From: Gavia stellata
Taxonomy: Eukaryota > Chordata > Aves > Gaviiformes > Gaviidae
DNA: 64,000 nucleotides
NCBI RefSeq assembly: GCF_030936135.1
Contig: NC_082595.1
Location: forward strand, 85,116,451 to 85,180,450
Direction: 5' to 3'
In this document: positions 34,668-49,600 of the stretch, one piece after another
Numbering within the stretch: position 1 is the first letter of the stretch
Layout: each line of letters begins with the position of its first letter
Position numbers and translations under genes: made by a program
Notes under the pieces: model-generated
What the model was told of the DNA's origin: nothing
The model's input: only the letters and a program-made list of their open reading frames with translations
The model's database searches: none

Positions 34668-37600
34668 GTAAGAGATGCTGCTCGTCCCCGAGGGCGGAGG
34701 AGGGGTGCCCCCGGCCCATCCCGCGGTTTCGGCCGGCGGAGGGCCGCTCTGCCTCAGTTCGGCCGGGCAAGGGCTCTAAAGAACATCCCAGCCGAGCCCA
34801 GGACTGCGGCAGCCGTGTCTCCACCCATCCCTTAGCGAAACCTCGGCCCGCGGGAGGGAAGCGAGGGGCTGGGAAACCCCCCAGCCCTCCCCGGTCTCTC
34901 CAGTGCAGCAGAACTTTATGCTCAACTTCTTCCCGGTGAATTAAATATAAATGCCGGGCGGAGCTGCCAGCCGCGCCGGGAGAGCCCAGGAATATGCGCC
35001 AAAGGGCGAGCAATTGGATAAAACCGTTAGCCGGAGCGAAGCCTGAGGCGGAGCTGGATGCAGCCTGTGTGTCTTTCTGCTTCCCTTCCAGATGCTGTCA
35101 TGAGAACTCATCACTTTCGCTCTGAGGTAATTTATTTAGCACGCAATTTCAAGGTCAGAAGTTGTTCTATTTACCTGAGTATTTATCGTTGTGGTCTTTT
35201 GTTAATGAATCACGTAGCAAACTTTTCATTTTGCATGAAAGACATAATGTCCACTTTCGTTTCTTGTTTTTTCCACACAAAACATCAGTTCTTCATTCAT
35301 ATTATCCTAACCGGTCTGCTGATTTTTGTCATTTCCAAAGCAATTGGTTACTTGAAGAAAAGCTGTCCTTGCTGTACGTGCCAGACCTCCCTCTGTCCAA
35401 AAAGCAGCCCTGATTGACCAGTTATTGACAGCACTGTAAATACGTGCAGACTGCAGAGCTTCCGCTGGCTTGCTTTGCCACCAGCCCTCACCTGCGCCTT
35501 GCGCCTTGTCAGGGAAGTTGCCCGCTTGGCTTGGACGCTGCCGCGGGAGAGACCAGAAGGATCCAGACTACAAGCCTGCTTGGCAGGCGCCTCGTTTCGT
35601 GACTCTGTATTCATAGGTCAGGGGAATCAAAACTCTTACATGACAGTGCTAAAAGTATAACACAAAACCCAGTTGCTTCCTAGGGATTCTGAATGAGGAG
35701 CTTAATTGCGGGGAAAATACGGAAAACAATACTTGTTTTAGCATCTACTTTGTTTCCGTGCTGCCCTGTAGAGCTCCTGTCTAGATATTTCTCTTGCCTG
35801 GTTTCCTGCAATTGATTTAAGGTGTATCTTCATGCCATTGCCTGCTACTCTGGAAGCCTTGAGAGAGAGTTTTGCACTAAAATGATCTTTTGTTTTAAAT
35901 TATTTGCATTTTTCTTTACGCGGTTGTGGGTGAGAAAATTACCCACTTATGAGTAATGTTTTCACAAGTGTGCATGGGATACATTTTTGCAACGTGGTTT
36001 GTATTGGCAATTAGTTTTAAACTCCTAACTATTTTGAAATTTGTATGCACTGTCACAAAAAGAAGATGACATAGGGAGTGTCCTATCTTTAAACCATGAA
36101 CAGTCTGGTTTTGTTGTTGACTGAACAGTGCTGCAGTAAAGTGAACAAATGTTTCCCTCTGGAAGTCAGAAGATTTTTTCATGATTTGGTTCCTCCAATA
36201 TGAAATACTTGGTTTCCATGTAAAATTCTTTCACTCTTGAGCCTAGGTGAAGATGAAGTTTAATGTGTTATGCCCTTTTGAAATACATGTCATCCTGTAT
36301 GGTGATTCTTAGAAGAGAAGTTTGCAAAGTGACTGATTTATTTTTATTAATCCAGCATGTGGTTATCGGCATATCACCCAGTTAGAAGTAGACACATGTA
36401 AAATATTTCCTAGATGTTTCCATTTACTGAAACATGCTAGAATAAACCAATAAGGACTGTTACATGCTTTCATAATTTTCTGCATTTTGTTTAGACAGAG
36501 TTAACACCACAGCTAATGGTCTAAACTGCCCTTATAAGTAAGTGGTGGAGCTGTTTTTCGCCTTCATTATCTGATGATAGACTTTTGATTCTTAAGAGAA
36601 AACGATGACTCATTTGACATCATTACATTTTCATTTTCCAATTTTTTTTCCAAGAAAAAACTTATTTTAATGAATTTAATTGAATTGATTAATAACAAAT
36701 TACAGGCATACTCCCATGAAAATATTGGTAGCATTATCTGAAACAGAATTTGACATTTTCATTCTATATCAGCATAAAACATTATGTATTTTCAACTTCA
36801 GTAAGGTGTTGATGAAATCAAAGCAATATACATGAAAATATGGGCTTTGCATAATTCCACCCCCCTCCCCCCAACCCCCCCCCCCCCCCCCAAACCATAA
36901 CATCTCAACTCCAAGTTGTATAGCACAAGATCCATCTGCTAGCTTCCACTATGCTTAGTTGTTTGTCAGGTGCAGTTATAAATGGTATTTCTTAAATGAT
37001 AATAAAAGATAATGAAAAATAGGTTGATAGCAAACAGCAGTGGGTTGGCATTCGTCTCCTGAGAGCTGGGTTCAAATCTGACTTGCATCACACGTGAAGA
37101 TGCAGGTGGTCTAGTGGCAGTGCACAGAGAATTATAATTGCCCTATCTACAGACGGTTGGCAATTCCTGCGTGATTGGCTGCCTGCCAGGAAAGCCTTAT
37201 ATTTGGAAAAATAGATGTGTAACAAATTTATGTTGAGGTTCTTTGCCAGAGCCACAGCTCTCATGGTGCATGCCTACATTGTCTTTGTCTATATACAGTG
37301 AGAACTATTTAATCCCTCTCCTTTAGTACTGAACCCCACATTAAAAAATAAGACACCATACTATGGGAGGGTAAATACTAAATTTGAAAATGTATTTATG
37401 ATCCTTATCAGCTCTTCTGTTCGGATTCTTATATGCCACTAGCGAATTGATTCCACAAATAGTTCGTCTGTTTCTGTGGGTCTTGATTTTGAATGTCTCT
37501 GCAAAACATGCCTCATTATACTGCAAAAGTCTATGCAGATATTACTCATTACAGAATGAACTTAACCACTTGACCCCCTGCCTCAAAAGAAGGTAAATTT

Positions 37601-40600
37601 GCATGAATCATTATGAATATAAAGTAGGTTAAAGTCTGTCTTTCTTAAAGGTGCTTCATAACAGAAAAATTAACCAGCCAGATGTGAGAGTTTCCTGAGG
37701 TAATACAGTGGTGCCTCTACCTCCCCACTAACAATCATTTACTACCATCTGCAGTTTATCAGGTCTATTTTTTTATATATATTTTTACTGCAGTCCTTTA
37801 AGTTCATTATGACTATAACTGCTCTTAAGATTCCCTCCATCCCCCAGGTACTGTAGATACTCCATGAAGTCACATAGGAATCACACCCAGAATAGTTAAT
37901 GTTTCTAATCTGAGGAAGACCTAGATATGCCATGGCTGTAAAAAGAAAACAAGTAAATTTCCAACAGAAATATTCATTGCTTACATGACAAATCAGACTT
38001 TGATGTAGCTATTTGAATTATTCTTCTTTTGAGATTCAGTTGTAGAATGAAATATCTGTGCTGAGCCAAAACCACACCAACGTAACAATATAACTCAAGA
38101 GTTTTACCAAAATAGGGACTATGTTGGGTTTTTTAAAATTATTATTACTCCTTGTATATTCAAAAATTTGAATGTTTTCAGTGATTGACTGACTTAATTC
38201 TTCTCATGCTCTCTGTAGAAATTTGTTTTTTCGTGAAGTATAGGAATTTGATTACTTTGGGGGCTTGGGCTTGATACGTTTAAATGTTTAGCAGCTTATA
38301 CTTTACGAAGAGGTTTGAGTGTCTTCTGTACTTTACAATTTAAAGGCATTGCTTAACGTGTTGGTGTTGCTACTTCTTGTGATTTAAATTTCTTTCTGAA
38401 TTAGTTTTCCTTGTTGTCTAAACCTCTGGAGTCATGGGATTATGTGAGATTTTTACATTTCAATTAAAAAGGAAGAAAGCTTCTAGCCCTTAGGCTGGAA
38501 GGAATTAATCCAAATGGTGTAATTCTTAAAATCTAATGATTCGGGCACAAGGATTGTTGAAAAGAAAGGTTCTCATTCAGGATTTTTAAATGGTGTTTTT
38601 TTGAGATTGTGAAGGGGTAATTGTGCTAATTGCTAAACCAGTAGTTGATGGTTTTCATGTTATTGGGGGAAAAAACATCACCAGATTTATAAATATTTTG
38701 CCTGAAATTGTGTCTGAGCTTTACATTTTTCCCTTATCTTACCTTTTAAATTAGAAATCATATGATCTCAGGAACTGAAGGTCAGTGGGTAGTCAGGAAC
38801 AATATGGTATCTTTTTGTATGTATTTAATTTTGACTCATATATTTTGGGCAAGTTTCCTGTGAATGCTTCCACTGAGACCTACACATATGAATCTGCTAG
38901 GAAGCAAATCTGTAGAAGTTTTACAGTCCACTGTAAATTCTTACTTCACATTACCCAGGTGCATGTCTGGTGGGACTAGACGCACCAGTAAGGCAAACAG
39001 GAGTTGACACTTTATGAAAAGCCTCTTTGGGAGGTCTGGCAGCATATATTAACCACAGCTGTAGCAAAGGAGTAACATTTGGTCGTTGGAGTTTTGCAGA
39101 CCCCACATTTCCTTCTTAGTATACTGAACAGTCACTACAAGGTTATATATATTCAGTCTATTGTTGTGACAAGACTGGTAGTGAAATAGGTCAGCCAAGA
39201 CTGATGACAATTTTTAAAAGCAAATGAATTTGCTAAATCATCCATTATGGTACAATGGATGCAAAACTATAGTACAACAATCTCTGGTAAATGTATATAT
39301 TGACTTTGCCGACAATTGATGCCCAGAAAAAGAGTTCATAAATTTATCCCTAAGCATACCTTTGCCATAATTGTTCCCCTTCTGAGGCTGATTGTGAGAC
39401 AGTTGCCTAAAAATACAGTTCTAGATATCTTACAAAACAATAATGAATAGTCTTTGAAGAGTTGCACCATAATTCATCTCAAGCATTGCAGAGTTATTTA
39501 TAAACTGCTCCAGATACGTACAGCTCCAGTGAAAAGAGAAATCATCAGACCCTCCAAGCTGAATTTGAGTCTTCCATTTGATTGGAAGGAGTGCATTCAA
39601 GAAGCAACAGAAATGTACAGGACTAGCCAGAAAAATACATCCATTCACCTATTCAAAGGATGTCTCTTTGTCTTTGCGGAGCTGAATCAGCCTGAAAATA
39701 TTTTACCTTTGTGTTTGACATGCTTTCTCTCCAGGATGTTTAGACTGTTTTTCCATTAGCTGTATAAGAGTTAAGGAACAGGTTCAAGGGAAAATAAATC
39801 AAGAGACAAAAATAAATTGTTTTCTTAGACGTATGAAAGCACTTATGTACAAGGATGAATGGAGAGCTATAAATACAGGTTATGCTGTAAAAGGACAAAT
39901 CCTATCCATTTTTCATAACATGTCCAATAATGTGTCCCAGACAGAGTGTGTTATATGGCAAACTAGGTACCACTGAGATTCTGCTTACTATACGTCATCT
40001 GTCCATCACTGTTTGTCAGCTTTATTCACTGCGGTGCTGCCTTTCAATAGCCTAGCAAGCATCGGTCTAGGCTGAGAAACAGCCTGTTTGGCAATTGTAT
40101 CACAAAATATATGGCAATTCCCCGGCTGCTGCAGCAAGACAACTTGGATTCCTGAGCTAACTCCAGAGTTAACTTGGGTATCTTTAGTCTGTACTACAGT
40201 GTAGTGTAGAAATGCCCTCTATATTTCTATGGCCATCTGGTTGCCTGCATCTCTACTCTGGCATCCAACAGGTATGGTCTCGATACACTGTATATTGGGA
40301 CCTGCATTATAAATGAACACATCCTCACAATTCTTTAACAGGATGGGGACAACCACTGCATAAAGACCCAGTACATAATAAAAATTCTTACTATTTAGTT
40401 TCCAATTAATATAGTTATATCAACAACCTCCTGGCTGTCATGTAAGTATTCACATATTCAGGCTTCTCCCTATCTATTGTTATCTCTGGGAATGTGTGTT
40501 TTTGATGAGGTTGCAGCTTCAGTTTCGCTGTATGCCTGTTTCCAGTGCACACAAGCAGCTGCTTGCAAGCAAGCAGAGCCCTGGTTTCAAGGGGATCCAG

Positions 40601-43600
40601 GTGGAGCAAGGCTTGTCGCCATCCGACTGTTAGCAGCCACATTGTACACATGTACAGAATGGGAACTTCTAGCTACTGGTTTTTTGGCCAAAACTAACCT
40701 CAGATTTAAACTGCGAATTAAAATAGCTGAGGTTGTACTTGTGGTGAGCACATGTGTTACCACACTGCTGTGGAAACTGTTCTTGGACAGAAAGGATCGT
40801 GCAGGAGTCTGTAGATCACATATGGCTCAGAAAAGCTTAACCATCTACACTGATTTCTCAGTTACTGTGGTTAGATTATTAGGGTGACAGATGGGGTTGT
40901 GGATGCCCCTTCAGAAACAGCTCAGCCCTTTAGGCTGAGGCTGTTAAATGAAAGAAAGCACCACATGAACAAGGTCGTACAACCTCTGGGGCTATTTCTG
41001 CTCCTGGGCTGTTACATGTGTTTTCGTAGGGTGTGGGAACATCACTCACACTCTCTTCCTCTCCCAGACTTTTTTAAGGAGAGGCACCTTGGATGTGCTG
41101 TGGGAGAACCGCACAGGGTGAAGTCACCTCGCTGTTTTCATATAGGATCCAATTCATCTGAGCTGGGCTGTTGGACCTGGCCATGTCAAATGTGAGCAGG
41201 TACCATCCAGAGCTGCAGCCTCTCAGCCTGCCCCCCGTGCTCTGTGGTCCGGAGGGGTCTCAGGCTCTGAGGAGGGCATGCTTGGGCCCCTCCAGCTCCC
41301 TTGGGCAAGGACTCGGCACTGTGTCGCAGAAATGCTTGAGCAGGTCGTCAGGCCCACAGCTGATACTGCTGATCTTGACCTAGTGCTAGCAATGCTGGCT
41401 GGTTTTGAGCCAATTCCTTGTGCTTCTAGTTCACCTGCGAGCCTGGGTACCTGTTACCTGGGTTCTTCTGCCGTCCAAAGTGTCTGAGCCCCTGCTGTGC
41501 TCCCTTGTGCCCTACTGCCTTGCATCAAGGAGAGTCAGTGGTTTGCTGTTCCTGACTCATCAGCGGGAATGAAACATGAGTTACAGCTGAACTGTGAAAA
41601 CACTACATCAGCTATAGAAACTAACTGCAGTTGACATTTGGGCAAAGACACATTTCTTGCAAGTTGTGCCACTGTCCTTATCACCCCTGTCCACTCAGCT
41701 GTTTAAATACAGCACTCGGCTTCAGGATGGCGGGCTATATATTAGAGCAGACTGGAAGTGAAACACAGTTCTTAGAAGACTTAATTTATGATTATCTAAA
41801 TTGATAGCACTAACTACACTGAAGTACATAATCATGTCAGATTGAGGTATTATATTTATCCTCCCCCTTTGTTCTAGAGAGAACAAAATGATACAACTAG
41901 GTCGAGGCATCATTCCTTCTGATCTGCTGCTGCTACCTTCCTGCGTGTAAAGCGCAGCCGGAGTCGGAAAGTGACTTTGCAAAACCAGCGTCATCTTATA
42001 CAGCAAGATAAGCTCGCTGTAAGCATTTACAGTTTATAGTCTGTAGTTACTCAGCTGACCGGGTGTAGGTGTCTGCTTTAGGATCAGCTGAACAGTTCTT
42101 TAAGACTCACTGAACGTATTGACTAAATTTTTTGTTGGCTATAACGGGAGCTTAGACTAGTAGCTCCTGAAGGAGAGACTCATTCAGATATGTTGTCGGT
42201 ATCTGAATCTAGGTGTCTTAATAGGTATCTGAATTCCACCCTAGGTATCTTTTTTTGTATATGTCTGTTAAGTCTCTCATCAGTTATGCATCTGTTTTAT
42301 ACCTGACAAAGTGCAGACCCATCTTCACATGTTGCGGTGGTATAAATTCTCTCACCGGTTTGTACTTCAAACAGGTACACTGGACAGAGGACAGTCATTT
42401 CTTTGTACTAGATGTTGGGTAGCGTTTGCATGGTTTAGCAATCTGTGTGTTATTTCTTATTCTCCTTCTTATCGTATTTTTAATATTTAAAGTAATTCCT
42501 TATGGCAGATTCTTGATGTATGTCGTACATTGCCCAAGCTGAGGAGAAGTGATGAGATGGAAAATGGAGGAAGCAGGGGTGGAAGAGGGACATGCTTGGG
42601 GAATGTGCTAGTATATTCTAAATTAAACTTTCCCTTGCAGACAACTGATCAAGCAGTACTCTGATTTATTTTTGTTCTTAAATAATTGTTCCATTCCTAC
42701 TGTAGGCTCGCGGTGCCCTGAGGTAACAGGGAAGGAACTGGGACAAGCCATCCTGAAGGCAAGGTGGCTGTAGAGGGCTGCAAGCCTTCTTGTCAGAGAA
42801 TGATAGGACTGCTTGGAGAACAGGCCAGCTTCTGTGCTTTATAGATTTAGACAGGAAAGACTATTTAAAGGGTATCCTGAGGCATGACTGGGGATGCTAT
42901 TTGGCTATTTGCTTACACATCGTCAGGTTTTCCTAGTGTTACAGCTTACCTGCTTTGATAGGAGTCCTAACCTTATGATAGGAAAAAACCACATTGTGTA
43001 AACCAGCAGTGTAATGCAGCGTGGTTTATTAAACACTGTATTCTAAATTCACATCTAAACTCGAGGTTCACACAAGGGCTTGTATGTATACACTTGGGGG
43101 CCTGCTTAGGAACTGGAAAGCAGGTTATTGATGTTGTATTTCATGAACTCGGTTGGAAAAGTAATCTTGTTCAGGTTACGTAAAAGACAATTGCTTTTAA
43201 TCCCTTTGAATGTGTGGACTTATCTTGGAATATGACACATGCCAAATCACAGTCTTCAATATCTGAGAAGTGATTCCAGCACTGCTTAGAGTTTAGGTTT
43301 TAGAAGATAAGAATAATATTTCCTAAAATAAACATACGACATGCAAAGAAACATCAGTGAAAGCTTGTTAGTGAGGGAGTGGAATGAGAAATTGAATGTA
43401 AAATTTTACATTTGATGTTTTAAATCTTGATTCAGATGTTTATAGGAGTAACCCTTAGCTAAGATTAAAAAAAAAAAAACCAAAAACAAGAGAAGCACAA
43501 CAAAAAAAGGTTGCAGTCTATTTTTTGAGACCTTATAGAACCAAGAAAGAGCAAATGCAGTTGCTTCCTCCTTATGCGTTTGTGAAGTAGTATACTGAGT

Positions 43601-46600
43601 GAGCGTAGGTAATCTTCCTGTTATAGAAAACTAAGATCTAGCTTTAATTAGCAATCTTTACTATTAGCGCAGATGTATAAGTAGTTTGGAGGACTTAACT
43701 TGAATCCCGGATTTTGGGTTGAACTTGCAGAACTGGCAGTTAAACAAATGTTGTGGGGTTTTTTTTTGTTTCTTTGTAAACTGAGGATATTTGGGATGGA
43801 GGTCACTATGGGAGAAGAAGAAGGGAAATAACGCAACCTTGGTCACTTTTTAATTTACAACTGTTCTTACAATACAGATGCATATATATATATTTATATG
43901 TGTAGCAGAAAGACTCTCAAATTTCTCTCTTTCAGCATGCAGGAGAATTTGATACAATAAAATTATTTAATTAAACCTGCCTTTTTAGTTCAAGTAGGTA
44001 CTTCAACTATAGGGTTTAATTCTATTTCAGCCTGTCTGCAAAAAGCTGAGAACTCCAGCATTTTGAGAACGGTTTTGATACTATGCATGTTAATGTCTCC
44101 AGGCCCTAAGATGTTGTAGGTTGCATATACATGAAAGTTTCCAAGCTTTAAACTGGCAGTAACTGACAAGTCAAAGACTGTTTCTTGAGGCCATTAATTG
44201 ACAATGGTAATAGATGACAATTCTCATGCATACACGATGACTGTCAAAAACCTTAAAAGCAAGTACATGAAGCTGGATATCCTATCTGAGATTCCTTTGG
44301 CTTTGATATTCATTAGTGCACCTGCAAAAGTGCATTTAATCTACAGGATTCACTCAAGTATCTGCAAAGGCATGTGCAAACACAGTTGAGTTCTGTTGTC
44401 ATTCCTCCTAGTGTGCTGAGTTGTGGCTTAATGCTAGCTAGTGCTTTTTCTGTGGTTTACAGAAGTTCTGCCAGAAGGTAAACTGGGCTGCAGTCCAGTG
44501 TCCACTGAAATTAATGCAGATTTCTGTTGGCTTCAGTTGGACATCAGATAATGCACTCCTACTTCTCTTGAAGTTAATGTTTAGTGACTCTGAAAAGACA
44601 TACTGGCTGGAAAGGGGGGTTTCCAAGATTAGAATTTCGACACCCAATATATTCTACATAAAATACTTACACACTGGAAAAAAATGAAGAATGGTTTCTT
44701 ATCAAGCATAAAAATAATAGATAACATATGATGATGGCAATAGGAATGGTAGAAACTAGAATGGAGAGGAAAAGGAACTGGTGAGTTAATACACTAGCAC
44801 ATTGAAAGAATGGAGGAGTCAAAGATTCATGTCACTAAAGCAATATTGCCCACATGGGATAGCACTGATGTATTCATATGGTGCTATTAAAGTATCAGAC
44901 AAATAATTAAAAAGAAATACAGAAAAACTAAGAAAGAAAAAGGTTCAACACATTACCCAAAATGTCCTCATCTGTAAATAAAAAAAGCAAAAGTTAGACA
45001 AGTTTTTTAGGAAGTTTCAAAATCCTGTTTTTTATATTAATGAATGGGCTAGGAATGGGAATAGGCAAAAACATAACAAGGATTGCAGAGTGTCACACAC
45101 TTGGTTATCAAATACCAGACCGTACTGAAAAAATTCTGAAGAATGGCCAAAAGAACTCACATGATGTTCATAAATGCAAGGCTAGGTATATTACAGAGAA
45201 AAAGTTGTTTATCCACGTCATTAATTTTTGAGTTTATGGTTTCCAGAAAGGGCCTTTTGAATTACTCTTGGCAATTCAGTGAAGACCTCTTTCAGATGTA
45301 TAGCCTAATCAGAAAAGAAGATGGGATGGGAAATATTTAAACAGAACGGAAAAACATGCTATACTATTATATATATCAGTAATACAAATTAATAAGAGTA
45401 CTGTGCTGAATTATGGGGATCCAGCAAGCATGATGTTTGTGAATAAGGACATGTAAAACTCTCACCAAAAAAAAAGTGATGGCAGAGACTGGAATTATTT
45501 CATGTAGGAGGAGGAAAATAAGAGGAAATCTCATGACAAAATTTATATAGAATGATGAATACTGTATTGAAGGCAGGCCAAAACCTAGTCATCATGGGTC
45601 TGATCTATCCTATCTAATTTTGGATACTTACAGTATAGATGTCTCTGAGTGACATAGTCAGCTTGGGCTCCCTTCATGGCCAATGGAGAGAAATAGGTGC
45701 CATTAGGGAATGGCTCGTCTAACCTGCTGATTTCAGTGGCTTGAAAGGGAAACCAGGGAGGGGAGGTCTGCTGATCTTTGGTCAGAGGAGTCCCACACTG
45801 TGTTTCTATACACAAGAAATCAGTCACTGAATCAGAGGTGTGAAGTTAAAACTTGGCTGGATAAGAAGATGGGTTTTTTTTACAGGACCTCTTACTGTGG
45901 AAGTAATTTTACAAAACCAGTGGATTGTGCGCTCTGGCACGCAGCACCCAGGCTTGCAACATTCATCGTTGGTTTGGGTGTAAAGGTAGATGCAACAGGT
46001 CCTTTCAATATTACCACACTTAATTCCAGAGGAAAACACTTAGAGAAGATGTAAAAGGATTAATTCACAAAGGTGAATTTCAGCTAAAAGACGCTGATCT
46101 CCCCAGCCTCCTTCCAAAGACAGAAAAGCTCCCTTGAGAGTAGGCGAACTAGGCTTTGGCTCTGCACTGGCCTCCAGAGACACCTCTCTATTTCCACTGG
46201 CTGTAGAGAATGATTCAGAAGATCAGTCTTCATGGATTCAAACAGACTAACTAGGAGGATGTGCATGGATGGTTTTGGAGAGAAGATAATCCTTGTTTGC
46301 CTCTTGTCTTCCTCTGTGATATCTAAAACTGGTTCTGGTCATCATCTAAGTTGTTCCTTTAAGGAAAAATACTTTGTAGTGTAAATTTTGTACTCTTTGT
46401 GCAGTTATTTTAGTATTTAGAAGAAAACCTATTTTCTAAAAATATATATTTGCAGTCTTATTTGTTTGGTTTGCCTAGTGTCAAAATTGTACAGGCATAA
46501 AAATGAGTCAAGCAATAGGGAATGAGTAACTCTCAACGCAAAGAACAAGAAAAGGTTTGTCATTGTCCAGTGACACAGCGTTCACATGATACCGGAAACT

Positions 46601-49600
46601 ACAAATTGCTTAATGGTGTTATAGTAACCTCATTGTATTGCCAGCATGATTTTAAAATCTCTAGCGTTTGCTCAGTGATTTGGTCTCAGGTGGTGTATTG
46701 TGCACCCCTGAATATTTTGTAATACTTTTCTGCTCTCCTTTGAGTGCTGGCTTAACGTCTAAATTAGTGCGCTCTTTACCAAACACATATTTGTGTCATT
46801 TTCATTTTTTTTTATTTTGATTGGTGTAATAGTATGACACATTTTCAATTTTGGGTTCAGCTGAAGGATAAGTAACACAGATGACACAAGGAGCGTCTGT
46901 TCATTTCACTGTTGAGAAGGAATCACTGACCATTCTAGTCTTGCATTGAGCATAGGAGTGGCAGCTCCCATACATTACATCACTTTTGACTCCTGTCTTC
47001 ATTTTTTATTACCAAATTTTGAAATTTTCCGGATTTTTTTTTTTTTTTTTGCTCTGGCAAAGTCTTATTGCAGGAATGAGTAAGCATTTTAGGTTTTGGT
47101 CTGAGGACTCCGCCCTTGTAACATTATCTTTGATATGGAATTAATTTTCCACCTGAAATCATGATCCTCTGCCTTTATCGCATTATAATCCTCCCCAGAG
47201 CAACCATTTGTGATACTGCAGGCAGATTATGACTTCAAGTGAAGAATAAGCTTCAGCAAACAGAAGCAGATGAGCTCTTAAAGAGATAAAGATCCCATTT
47301 TCTTGCTAGTAATAAACAGCAAAAGAGAAAAATATATAAAATACAAAGGAGAAGCACTGTCTATAAACAGACTTTTCTGGAAGTCACAACTCACTTTTTT
47401 GTATCGAAGCATAATACTCAATCAGTAAACCTTGAAGTATTTTGAGGTAAAGTCACTGAGTGAGAGACCTACATACTTAAATCCCTATTTGGCATGCATC
47501 TCTAAGCACTTTTAGAGCTGCTTAGCTTCTACCAAATTCTTCTGTTACGTAAACATACTTTCCCAAAGAGTTTTATCCAGCTAATGGGGATGGTGAGGGA
47601 GAAGCTGCAGCGCAGGGTATATAACCAGGCTTCGGCCAGTAGCCATCATCTTTAAATGACTCATAACGCATTTAACATTTAGAAAATCTCTTCTGATTTC
47701 AGAACTCAGAATAGATTTGCTGGGTGTTTTGGGTTCTTAAGGAACATATTTTTTTACTATGGAATAATCCCGGATGCACACTAACATTTTTTTGTGAAAG
47801 AAAATTTCCACAAGAAGTAAGCTCTGTAATAGTAGGCTCCCTGCGTTGTATTTTTCCCTGTCATCCTGAATAGTTCTAGCATCATGTTGAATGATACGTT
47901 TTAAGTATCTGTTAGCTGTTTCACGGTGTAGAAAGAAAATTGTGGAATAAGTTTTCCCACTGCAATAGTGTGGCAGAGTATCTCACAGATTTACATCTTT
48001 GAATGTTCAGAGCTCTTCATTCAGGTCTGCTGGCTGCAGTGGCTTCCACTAGGCTGCTTGCGTTGGTTGACACGGACAGGGTCCTGCCTCCTTTAAGATA
48101 CAGGGAGTCAAAGTCTGGCCCTACCTGTAGTCTGAACTATTGCTTCAGTAGAATAGGCGGGATCATAAAAAAGGACTCAGGAAGTTTTGGCCGTATCTTT
48201 CCATCATATGTATTTCATAGCCCTGATGTACCATGCTCATGAACCTCCCAGATGGACTAAGTAGAGTTGGGCTCTATTCCTGTCCCTCCTGTCCATTGTC
48301 CAGGAGTAGAAGGTTGCTACCTGGAGGTTACTTCACCTGATACTTCACCTTGGCACTTCAACCTTTTCACATCGTCTGTTGCATGCAATGTGTATCTGTA
48401 GCAATTACTAGCATGTGTATGTAAATATATGTTTGTGCGTTCTGGCTGTTTAGAGGTATATTTACTTAATGGACCACACCTTTAAATGATGAAAATAATT
48501 GCCTGTCTCTCTGAGTGCCCAGAACAGACTGCAGCTCTCTTCCCTTGCAGTCTCATGAACATTAGAGGAGTAAACCAAATTTGCACAGAGCCATACATCT
48601 GACTTGATTGCTTCAGTTTACCAACATAATAACATTTTAGCATAACTTTTCTATGCTAATTTCCTAATTAAAACAAAAAAAAACCCAAAAAAAGAAAACA
48701 AAACACAAAGACCAAACCCAAAAGCTAAGGGAAGGGGGAAAAAAGAACAGCAGGTTTGTATAGAAATGTGTTGCTCCCACTAGTTTTCAACTGCAGGAAC
48801 CCAGGATATTTAGATTTACAGCATAGATTTCTGCAGCTTTAGCTAAAATCTCATCTTGCCGAAGTTTGACTCTTTATATGGACCAGGCATTTCTGAGTGC
48901 TGGGTTTGTTGCATAAGGACTTCAGCAAAGATATTTTACTAGAAGGGAAAAGAAAGTAGAAAATTAGGAATTGTTGCATCTGTTCTTGGTTTTGAAAGGG
49001 AATGTAGTTCTTAAACTGCAGATGATAGTCACTAAGGACATAGATTTGGCTCGCTTATTCTGAAAGCTGATGTGACTAAGTGAATGAAACTCTTATTTAC
49101 AACCTGGTCAAGTTTAATATCAACCAACATTGTATTCAGTACAAGTGACGCATGGCAGGCTCGTCCATGCCTATGACGGTTGGCACAGATGGGACTCAGT
49201 GAAATAAGTGCATGCTCATTGTAAACGCTCTGCAGGTAGCAATACAGGGCTAGCATTATACATGTTGCCATTAAAGGAATGAAATTCCGTAAGGCTATGA
49301 GACATGCTGGATGATGCTCAGAGGTTTTCACAGCAAGCCTCTAAAAAGCATTTGTGAAACGCAGCTTTTCCTGAGTTGATTAATTTGGCCAAATATATAT
49401 GTATTTCTCAGATGTTAGCAAAAGACAGCACTCTGTCTTAATTATTTTATTCCAAATGGTAAGGTCTCCCCCCAAATCTAGCAGCACCAGAATTCTTAAC
49501 AAGAACCATTAGTCATGATTAAGTGTGGCCAGCTACCAATTTTCCTTCACTTTCATTCTCAGGAAAAAGTGCACCTTTTCAGCTCCAGCTCCACAAAACA

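Larger units (their letters stand above)
33340..35050. promoter_or_regulatory. CpG island, probable bidirectional BEND6/DST promoter
   Basis: GC- and CpG-dense block of about 1.7 kb in otherwise AT-rich DNA. DST coding starts inside it on plus (34487), and the nearest upstream GC-rich promoter for BEND6 on minus is the same block. A YY1-like AAAATGGCTGC is on minus at about 33976-33966, and GC boxes (CCCCGCCC) abound near 34100-34160. In human the two genes are also head to head with starts a few hundred bases apart. No TATA box is seen. Confidence 0.8.
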
